Assembly: GCF_002865645.1 (NCBI RefSeq)
Contig: NW_020194628.1
Span: 248,001-312,000, forward strand
From: Hyaloscypha bicolor E
Lineage: Eukaryota > Ascomycota > Leotiomycetes > Helotiales > Hyaloscyphaceae
Direction of reading: 5' to 3'
DNA: 64,000 nt
Part shown: in pieces, positions 47,440-56,704 of the stretch
Layout of the letters: each line of letters begins with the position of its first letter
Numbering within the stretch: position 1 is the stretch's first letter
The notes under the pieces: model-generated
What the model saw: only the letters and a program-made list of their open reading frames with translations
Databases searched by the model: none
Told to the model about the DNA's origin: nothing
Program-made: the position numbers and the translations under genes

Positions 47440-48077
47440 GTGTCTTGTAGGTTTTTACATGGTAGGAGCTCGATCTAGGCCGGGGTTTGACATGAAGGCG
47501 CTATATTTTGTTTAGATTGTGAACATTAAGGTCGGATATCTAATACACTCTGGTTTTTCACCATTGCTAGCCTTTTCGTCATCCTCACAATTTTTTGCCT
47601 GCGTAAGTCGAGTGGCTTATTCCTCATCACGTGATCAAGATTAAAAGTTTATCGGATCAGCAAACTGCTAATGATTTTCGAGCAGAAGAGACACCCGTTC
47701 TCTTTACGGCGTCGATGGCCTTGCAATATGTATTTCTTGTACCGCCGTTGGAATTTCTCAAGGGCGTTGACGTGATTGGTGTGACTGAAACTAGGGTACG
47801 GCTGGGACGATGTTTCCATTTTCGTCACCGACACCAGGATCCCTTCTACAAAATCAGGCTCCACACTTTTCTCTCTTCTTCGTCCTGAAAATTGTTTCCG
47901 AAAGGTTCTTTATGACCTTGAATCCCGCCCCGATATCCAGAAGTCCAACATTGTCGAAACCTTGCATGCCATCGCACTGTTCTGCAGCACCGCTTCTCCA
48001 AGGCAGAACCGCAAAGAAGGCTATATCTACCATCTAGCTAATTCCCGTAAGAATCTTCAAAGCGAACTACCTGCAGG
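47440..48077. other. Intergenic region before the caspase-like gene
   Basis: 3' region of the cupredoxin gene and likely promoter of the next gene. A CACGTGATCA word lies at 47628-47637. No supported ORF. Confidence 0.4.
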
Positions 48078-49819
48078 ATGCCAGATTGGAGAAAGTTTTG
48101 GGGATGGACGCGAGGTGTGCCATCGACGAGTGACAACCCTGAACCGCGACGACACGAGGTTAGCACGAGGCTCTTCCGAAAGCTCATCAGTCAAGAGAAG
48201 AGTAGTGCTCAGCCCATCGCAAAAGGAGAGAGTCTCAAAGCAAAAGATCTGTTCAAGTAAAACTTGAGCCCGGAGAGTGAGACCAAAGGAGGGGACGACG
48301 ACCCATCAACATCTAGTAAAGAACCCCATGACAACGACAGTGAACAGTTTAGCTACCTCCCAGACTTTCGCTTCAACGCCTCGAACTATGGAAGATATTG
48401 ATCGATGGACCTACCACACCGACCTTCAGACATTCTCAAAAAGTCTTCAAATTGCAGCAAACGCAGTGCTTCCCAATGACAAGACATCTAGGTATGAGAA
48501 GGTGTCTGTGCTCATGCTTAGCCGGGCCGATGAAGATCCTCTGCTCCCTGTATCTTTGGAGGTCCAGAAATTGGTAAACGTCATCAAAGATTGCTATCAT
48601 TATAACGTTGAGCAGTGGAAAATTCCAGATGAGAACTGTCACTTTGAGCTGGCTACGAAAGTGATGAGGTTCGTTGAACCGAGGAATGACAGCAATTCTC
48701 AGCTGAAGATTGTTTATTATGCAGGACATGCGAGACTCCTGGATACAAGAGCTTTGGCATTGACGAGGTAAGATTGCGGTTTTAATACCTATTTTTGAAG
48801 ATGTTTAGTTCCCAGCTTGAGAAATGCCACATTACGAATACTAATTTTGATCCATTCCAGTCGGCGAAAGAAGAATTCCAGATGCCTCATGGTCAAATGG
48901 GGGGCAATTCAAAGCTTTATCGAAGAATCACCTAACGATGCCCTGATCTTACTCGACTGTTGTGCTTCTGGCACGGCGAATACCTCCAAGGGGAGCGGAG
49001 TCACTGAGATCATAACGGCTTGTGTCTGGAATCAAACAGCAAATGGGGTCGGGGAATACTCTCTCACAAACGCGCTGGTTGTTGAATTGCAACTCTTGAG
49101 CCCCCGCGCTCGTTTAGTGTGGGAAGCTGTACAAAAATGTGTTTCTCCGAACGCAAAGCAGGCTGCCGACGATGAGAACGGAAGATGGTCGACATTGGGA
49201 GAGACACCCTGCTCCTATTCACCTGGTCTTAACACAAGATACTATGAGACCTAGGAGCATTCAACTTTCAGTGCAGCCATTGCCACCTTCCGCGGATGTA
49301 CGTCCCATTCAAATAGAAACTGATGGCACGGAACCACTGCCACCCGATTTGGTGTCGGGGAGTATCCTGAATACTGGCCTAGCTCAGGAAACCAGTAAAC
49401 TCAATTTCCGATCCACGGAAGGGTTTCCCCGATTAGCATTTGCTGTGCGCTTAGGAGAGACGTTCCGACCCAGCGACGATATCAAACATCTATTCGCTTC
49501 ATGGCTTCGAGATATGCCAGCCATCGCAGAAGAGGTGAAGACTGAAGCAGGGTTCGACAGCTTCTCTACCCTTTTAATCGTATCAATACCATTCGCTCTT
49601 TCCGCATACATCCCCTCCCACGCAGCTGTTTTATCCCTTGGCCCAATCTTATCGGGGAACAAGATCGTCGGCTGGGCTCCTATCACTTCTGGCCCGGCTT
49701 CTGCCACCTATGAGACACATCATGCTGCCAGAATGGAAGCCTTTCCCGCACAAGCCTCCTATCAGCCAAGGCCTCCCCCAAGCCCCGAAAGGTTGCCCTC
49801 GCCGGTGAGTACTATGTAG
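48078..49819 (+). pseudogene. Caspase-like (peptidase C14 type) gene with frameshifts
   Basis: Fungal caspase-like domain protein. The conserved catalytic pair is visible: His in IVYYAGHA (about 48710) and Cys in ALILLDCCASG (about 48940), on exons joined by an intron at about 48768-48860. Further family text: VTEIITACVWNQTANGVGEYS, HPAPIHLVLTQD, and a helical C-terminal region. The reading frame breaks in an A5 run at 49132-49136. Dropping one A would link LVWEAVQ to NVFLRTQSRLP, the expected continuation. An upstream exon (ATG 48078, W-rich start, 60-nt intron 48257-48316) leads to YLPDFRFNASNYGRY, which then shifts frame near 48398. If instead the gene starts at ATG 48328, only the A5 shift remains. 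Its role could be regulated cell death or allorecognition, as caspase-like genes have in other fungi; that is inference. Confidence 0.75.
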
Positions 49820-51651
49820 GATGGTATACGGCCGTACAAACGGTGGAACAGTGGCTGGTATTGAGCTCCGTTTACGCACCCCATATAATCTCACTGCTTT
49901 AAATACATATTATTAGCGGTGCCGTATCGTGTGAGTCTTGTCTGAGTCTGCACTTCCCACTGGATAAAAGCTCCCTTTCCATCATCACATAGCTGCAGAG
50001 TTGGCGGTGTGACGACAAGTGCTCATTTGGAAACGCAGCTCCCGCAGCCTAGGTTATCTATCATTGAGCCCCTAGTAACGGACTGTTCAGTATTTGCCGC
50101 GAACCCAAGACCGAAGCCTCGACCTCGATGCACCTCTAATCACGTGATCACCATGCTCTGGCAACTTCAAAGCGCTTTCTCTTAGGCATAATAAGATTGC
50201 TAGGGCTCTTTAACTGCAATCTCAGACGGCAACTTGATGCTATCCTGCATCTCCCCTTCAAAGCCCCTCATATACCCCTCCCACATCTCTCTCTTCCCTC
50301 CTCTTCCCACCCACCCTTTCCACCGTCCCAACCCATCCACATCCGCTTTCATAAGCTCCGCCCCCTTCGGCCCATTAACAACCTTTATCCCCAAGCCCAC
50401 CAACAAAAGCAACGGTGCCATCTCCCTCCCTACCTATCCCAACCTCCTCATTCATCCTCCTCCTCACAACTGCACCTTCGAGCAACCTTTGATTCCCTTT
50501 CCACACTCGATACGCCTGGAATTGAATCCCCTTCTCTCTACAATTTTTTTTTTCATCTTCTTTACATACCACATCTCAGGCACAAATCTAATTTGCACGA
50601 AACTTGGATTCACGTCCACGGCATCATACCGTCTTTGAAGAGCGGGGAAAGTGATATATTAGTTATCCGCAGCCTACGCATTTTAGACGGGACATGCGTG
50701 GAGAGAAGGCGGTCCACGCTTCTAAGATGGTTGAGAAACCCGGGTACGGGGAATGCAGCAAAAGGGCGTCGAGGTACGAAACAGATGGGTCAGAGGAGTG
50801 CCGCAGGCTTTGCAGGGAAGAGGCGAGCGAAATGTGGATTTGTGTTTCTAGTGAAGCATCAAGGGAGTAGGGGCAATAGGGTGGGTCCTGTGCTGTTGGG
50901 CGAGTGAATTTGGTTTGGATCTGATGTAGTGGTGTTAGTTATCTGTTTTTGTAAATTGCTAATCTGACCTTGGGGATGGGGGTATACAAATAGGTCTTGA
51001 AGAGTTATTGGGAGGATGGAAAGGAAGGCGCGGAGAGATTCTCCGACTAGGTTTTCCTGGTAGTGCTTTGGCTGGGTTGGGCTGAGGTGTCGAGGGCGAG
51101 GAAACCAGAGGCGAGCACTGAGGAGACGAGGTACGCGGTGTCTTGGCGTTTCCAAGCTGTGTCGTATATGAGAACGTCGTCCATGCAGAATTGCTGTTTA
51201 CGGGTGAGTCTTGGCAATGAGCGAGAGAATTATGTGCATGTTTTGAGATGAGAGTTTATCCGAGCCTATTCCAACGTCCCAAGAAGGAAAGTCGAAGAGG
51301 GGGCGCGGGGGGGTCGACTCATTCGCCGCTTTCTCAATTGATCTACTGCAGAGAATGGATAAAAGGTCCGGGAATTATTTTGTGTAAAAGGAAATCCCGT
51401 GGTGGTCTTTGATATACGGATACGGCGCTCTTGCGTGGACTTGCAGGAATACCTTGGACGTTGATTAAGGACGAAGTGACCTCCCAAGGCTGAGGGAGAC
51501 AAAATTGTTCCTATCAATCAGTCCACAGACCCCTGGCAAACACTTCACCCCTTCCCACGTTAAGTAGATGCACCATTCATTCCCCTCCCAAAGAGCCGCT
51601 TCCGCCAAAGGCCATGAACACAGTCTGTCCAGCCAAGTGCGCAATGGTCAA
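49820..51651. other. Intergenic region of 1.8 kb
   Basis: Contains several open frames (largest 236 codons at 50197-50907), but their translations are proline/serine-rich or arginine-rich antisense pairs without known domains. I support no gene. Confidence 0.45.
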
Positions 51652-51688
51652 TCAATCCCGCAAATCCCAACTGGATTTGCGGGATTGA
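51652..51688. repeat. Perfect 16-bp stem, 5-nt loop palindrome
   Basis: TCAATCCCGCAAATCC (51652-51667), loop CAACT, then GGATTTGCGGGATTGA (51673-51688). It can form a cruciform or an RNA hairpin and is perfectly matched. Confidence 0.9.
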
Positions 51689-51766
51689 TAGTATAGTATG
51701 GAGAGGCAGATCTCTAGTGCTGCGTAGCGCTTCATTGCTGGGTATCCTGTATGAGTACGACTGAGA

Positions 51767-51824
51767 GGAGTGTTAGGATGACCTGAGTGAGGGAGTGTTA
51801 GGATGACCTAAGTGAGGGAGTGTT
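51767..51824. repeat. 25-bp tandem repeat, 2.3 copies
   Basis: Unit GGAGTGTTAGGATGACCTGA plus GTGAG at 51767-51791, a second copy at 51792-51816 with one substitution, and a partial third copy to 51824. It overlaps the decayed end of the regulator pseudogene. Confidence 0.85.
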
Positions 51825-52781
51825 CGCCAGACAGGACTCCAGGAGGTGCTGGTGCCAGTGATGTAAGGGTTGAAGGATATAAATAAGAGACGTGTTGTAT
51901 AGCATTAGTGTTGTTGAAGCGGCGGGGCTCTGAAAGATGAGGAGTGTCGAAAAAGGGGGTTTGCTCCTCTCGCTAGGAGTGATGGTTTCCTTCTGCTGAT
52001 GGACGCAAGGATTATCATTTTCCGCACCGCTTTGAATATCAAAAAGGATCCCGGAGAACAAAGCATACCCGGCCCTCGCAGCCCAAGTAACCTTTCGAGG
52101 CCATCTGTACGCTTGAGATAATAATTCCTTCAGGTGGGTACAAAAGCTTCCAGAAGAACCAACGACATGGCGGAATGAAGGACGTCATCTCGAAACTGGC
52201 ATTGAGGATCTGAAAGGGCGGTGTTGAGCTGTTTGAGAGCTATTCCGTGCAGGAGATAGCCAGGGGTGGTGATTGAAGTATTTCTATGCCGCGTGCCAAA
52301 GAATATTGTTGCAAGGCTGAGGATGGTTAGATGGAGGAGATGGGCGCCGCTCTTGCTCTGGACAGAGGCGCATAGGTCGCTAAGTTGGAGGTTCTGCAAT
52401 GCAGTATCGACAGAGCCCCCGCGTAGTAGGTACTCTTTTGCGTAGAAGGTGTAGGTTTGGACTTCAAAGCCTTTCAGACTCGCTGAGAGTAGAAGAGGAA
52501 GTGTGCTAGCTAAAGCATATGTCGTCACAGCACTAGTCTAGCCTTTCCCAGACCGTAAGGACTTCAAGCTCTTTCTGTGGTCAATAAAGGCAACCCCTTT
52601 CGGGCCGCTGCATTCGAAGCCAAGTCTTTCACAGCGATTGCAAATAGGGCGCTTCTTATCTGGTGGGTGATTAGTCTAGACTTTTGTCCAATGAACGGAG
52701 AGCGTCCCCATACGTACCACATTTGACTCGACGTCGGCGGGAGGTTGAGCAGCCTCTTGACCTCCCAGCGATGTTTACCAT
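51825..52781 (-). pseudogene. Decayed Zn2Cys6 transcription factor (DUF3468-type)
   Basis: The gene begins at ATG 52781 (MVNIAGRSRGC). An intron follows the KC codon (GTACGTATG donor), and the next exon reads RPICNRCERLGFECSGPKG, completing a zinc cluster. Its second cysteine is replaced by Ser (GCSTSRRRR). The frame then meets TAG (about 52540, after LRSGKG), continues as TTYALASTLPLLLSASL, and meets TGA (about 52131, after LLEAFVPT). Beyond this, YLKRTDGLERLLGLRGPG matches the family. More stops follow, and a last recognisable piece is TTLMLYNTSLIYILQPL. Loss of a zinc ligand plus several stops make function very unlikely. Two of the stops could arise from CAG or CGA by C-to-T change. Confidence 0.8.
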
Positions 52782-53185
52782 GTTCTTTTGCTTGGGGAGC
52801 GGGTACAAGTCGATGAGAAAGTCAGGGATTGTCGGGAAGAGGTGCGTTTCAGGGCCGGTCGGCGCTAAATTGAATAGGGAGCAATGGGCGAGCAACCCTG
52901 TCCGTCCTATCAGGTTCGAGAATTCTTCAAGGAGTTGTCTGCAATTATCGATGCTGCTGGTGGGCGTGACTATTACCTGGTATGATGGTCGATCAATGCC
53001 TTTCGGGAGCTTCGTTGAGGTGTGGACTTCCAAGGTATAAGTGGGCGTCGTGACTCCCTTGGCCGCCTCCCTCGACTCAAGTCTTCCACAATTCCTCCTC
53101 AAGGCCACCAAGTTTTATCGTTATTTTGACTTCTCAAGTTTCCTTGCGCCTCTTCGGTTTCCCTCATCATTTCGTACTCGGAGTC

Positions 53186-54924
53186 ATGGATAAAACAGTA
53201 ATCACCAAAGCCCTCGTTTTCGACGGCAGCTCTCTCCACAGGGGGCCTCGCCGTCAGTGCCCGTCACCACCGAAAACGGCCTCATCACCAGCATCAGTCC
53301 TTCTGGAGATAGATTCGATGCAAAGGTTATCGATGGTACAGAGCTGACTCTCCTCCCCGGCCTCATAGATTGCCACGTCCATCTCGACGATGACATTGAG
53401 AAAGTGTCTCGCCTCCTTTTCCAACTAGCCAAGGCAGGTGTGACCACAGCCCTAGACATGGGTCACTTCACTGGTCCTGTGCAAGACTCGCTCCGTAGCA
53501 GCTCTGTAATGGCAGATGCCGCTTCACCGGGACCTTCGCAACCAGCACAGTGAGCATTCATCCCGATTCCCGGGAGTTTCCAAAGCAAGCTTGATTGACA
53601 TCCCTCAAGCAGCTATCCGCTTCGTGGAAGATAGGGTAGCATGAGGTGCCGATTATATCAAGGTCGTGGCTGATGTGCCTGGTCAGAGTCAGGAAGTCGC
53701 GAGCGGCCGTAGCGGTCACAGAAGCTACCGGTACTGTCTCTGCTTGCTTCCAAAAGCGGATTGATTGGCAAAACCCCGGGGTAGCTGAGGATACCAACCC
53801 GGTCTGGCTCCGACCATCACCACCTTTACTACCATACGAGGCCCCGTGGGCTCAATCCCCCAATAACGATATTCGCTATACCAAGAACGCTTGGAAACAG
53901 GATGCTGCCGTAATTGCCCGACTATATGATGAGATCCAACGCAATGGCTTTCCCCACCTCCAGACACACCTCACCGACGCCGATTTTAGGGAAGCCCGCG
54001 GTATCCTACGAGGAATGGATGCGGGCAGACGCCAAGTCGCCAATGACCGTGCCCTAGAAATCATCCATTCCCAGAAATCCTTAATGAGCCAGGTGGACAG
54101 CTTCCTCCGGTTCCTGTCACGCTTCCGTGACGGACCGTCCGAAGAAATACCAACGCCGGTACCCGCTCCCAATGGCCTTGACGGCCAGCAACGTCCCGGG
54201 CCATCCCACCAGGGACCATCTCCACCATACCGCCCCGAACCTGGATCTCCTGGACCCGCGAACCGAGATCAATTTAGCAATGGCCGAGAGCATAACCACG
54301 GAGATTACTCTCGCCACGGCGCTGATCGATACCCTCGAGACTGACCGAGACGCAATCATTGAGGCCCGGAAACGTGGGATGTTGACTGTGGCCCATGCGG
54401 CTAGGAATGGAGCGCTCGAGATGGCGCAGGAAGGAAAGGTGGATATCGTTACTCATGTCCCGTTGGACATCCCACTTGAAGATGCTGCTACGAAGTTGAT
54501 GAAGGAGGAAGGGAGGGTTTGTGTTCCCACTCTTGTCATGGAGGGGACGATGGCGAATGGAAAAGTGTTTCCTGGCTTGAAATATTCCGCGGCAAAAGAG
54601 TCAGTCACCCGAATACACAAAGCTGGTGTGCCTATTCTGGCTGGAATCGATGCAAATTAGTCGCTCATGGCTGCGGTAAAGCATGGCGAAGCTCTTCATC
54701 GCGAGTTGGAACTCCTCGTCGATGCTAGATTGTCGAACGAGGAGGCTCTGAGAGCTGCAACAAGCTTGACAGCAGAATGGTTTCGGTTGAGCGATAGAGG
54801 GGCGATTACTGTTGGGAAGAGAGCAGATATGGTCCTTGTCGGTGGGAACCCGGCGGACGACATCGCAGGTACCAAAAATGTGAAGAGGGTTTGGATCGGG
54901 AGAGAGGAAGTCCCACTGGGGTGA
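53186..54924 (+). pseudogene. Amidohydrolase pseudogene (imidazolonepropionase-like)
   Basis: Metal-dependent amidohydrolase family text is spread over three frames. It starts MDKTVITKALVFDGSSL. After a frame change comes LPGLIDCHVHLDD with the metal-binding HxH, then AGVTTALDMGHF. A further frame reads PQAAIRFVEDRVA, a stop, GADYIKVVADVPGQSQE. Much later comes TDRDAIIEARKRGMLTVAHA followed by VDIVTHVPLD, a stop after AGIDAN (TAG 54658-54660), and finally the normal C-terminus KRADMVLVGGNPADDI. There are at least two frameshifts, three stops and an internal insertion (about 53705-54325). The final stop is a C-to-T type (CAG to TAG) candidate. The gene is dead. Confidence 0.85.
53705..54325 (+). 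other. ORF-bearing insertion inside the amidohydrolase pseudogene
   Basis: Family text stops at GQSQE and resumes at TDRDAIIEARKRG about 620 bp later, which would be contiguous in a normal gene. In between, one frame is open throughout and encodes helical text (AWKQDAAVIARLYDEIQ, ADFREARGILRGMDAGRRQV, HSQKSLMSQVDSFLRFL) followed by a Pro/Gly-rich tail (GPSHQGPSPPYRPEPGSPG). I do not recognise the protein. No terminal repeats are clear, so it could be a captured gene fragment or a small transposon. Confidence 0.6.
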
Positions 54925-56704
54925 AAAGGTCATTTGATATGCCAAATATTGCCGTCTATAGTAGCCTCAACTTCAAGATTTGCACCTAATTGAGAGTTGC
55001 GTGAAATAGGGAAAGTTCCCCGCGGCACCAAGTCGCATTTGCCACAAATAAAAGCCCTCGGTCAGAGGTTTCCTACAAGTATTTCCGAACATATTTGGGA
55101 CCAGCGGTGAACAACAAATGACGAGAACGGGGACTTCTGGTTCGCGATTTGGAGAATGCTCGATTTTGAATAGCACGAGGTCCTTCTCAAAGGTTGGGCC
55201 ACAGGAGGAAGAAAATGATGTGATGAGGGTGTATTAATCTGAGAACTTGGCATCTTGAATTGCTCAAATCCATGATTTAGCAATCCAAGAATATCACTTC
55301 AGACTTGAGAAGCAAGCGTGAATTAATTGCGAAATACGAAGAGGGATTCTCCGGAAGCAGCGGCAGATGTTGGAAGCCTCATCCTCCCGGACGAGAGCCA
55401 CTGACTTAGGGGTAATGATGGAGGATGGCTTCCAACAATCATTTTCTTCGCAATTGGTGCATTAGTTTTGCCAAACGAGATACCCGGTGAAAGAATCTTG
55501 GTTTGGAAAGTTGCGGAGAAGTGGGCTGGCAAAAAGAATTTGATAAGGTCGACTGTCGGACGTCGCGACTCAGCCAGCACGTGATGTTTACACTAGTCTC
55601 TTTCGGCTAATCCCTCGCGCTAGCGCCCGGTCTGGTGCGTGGCACTCTCCAAGGAATCCCACACGTAAGAAAATCAGGCCTCCCGCCGGTTGCAGGACTG
55701 AATGCTCACCTTTCTACCAGCACCTCGAATCAATACGATAGGGAAAAAGCTAGACATGCACTTATTCGAGGAGACATATCTTGGTCCCAAAACAGATCTC
55801 ACCCCTGAATCTGAGGACCCCTTACCACGTCAACAAAGTGAGATCCAGATCCCACAGCTCAACCCACAAATATAAGAGTGGCTATGATCGTTCCTGTAGA
55901 TTACCGAGACTGCAGATACACAATGAACTCGTGTAAATAATAGCAATAAATGGTCTTCAGTTTGCACGTCCCCTGATGGTGATATCGAGGCAGATTTCTG
56001 AGGATGCGGCTACCAATTCGCATATATCTCGGAAAATTCGTACGGGACCGCGACTTTGGGGTTATACATATAATACAGACATATGAGTACTTGATTTATT
56101 GAGCGCGCTCGCGGCTTCAAATTGAGCCCAAGAAAGTGGCTGAGAGAAGAGTTGTTGTCCCTGTCGATCGCATTCGAGGTAGATGGGGTTTTATGGGGGT
56201 CGAGCTTTGGGCAAGTCTCCTTCGTCTGTCGACAGGGATCCTGACTAGCGCAGCCGAGCAAGCACCTTTCTGAATTTAACAGCCCTCTCCCCCGATCCTG
56301 TCTTCCCTCCTCAAATCTTCTCTCTCCTCTGCCAACGCGTCGTGGCACCGCCTCCATCCACCAACAATTCCACCACGCCGCCATCACGACTTAATGCGCC
56401 CCCTTTAACACGCCTTGAGGAGCCCAGACGCGTCGAGAGCCGGAATCTGTAAGTTCCAGATTGATATGCACCCTGGCCACTACGCAATCGTTCCCAGGCA
56501 CTCCCTTGCGCCTCCCGCTCGACCTCCAAACAATTCAACACCCACTTTTATCTCTCCCATCACCATCCGCGCCTCTGCAAAACGCAGTATCTGGCTTTCA
56601 TAGCACACATCTTGCTTCATCTAGGGGGCAGGCGGGGTCTGACATCTCTTCCCGCAGGTCCTCCGGCACAGTCAAGAGTTCCTCCACCTATCACAACCAG
56701 CAAG
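54925..56704. other. Intergenic region upstream of itc1
   Basis: About 1.8 kb. Short open frames show no motif. The last 300 bp before ATG 56705 are C/T-rich, a usual 5' UTR/promoter pattern for the itc1 gene. Confidence 0.45.

Noticed and set aside
50197..50907. Open frame of 236 codons on the plus strand
   Set aside because: Pro/Ser/His-rich translation with overlapping open frames on both strands, typical of chance frames in pyrimidine-rich DNA.
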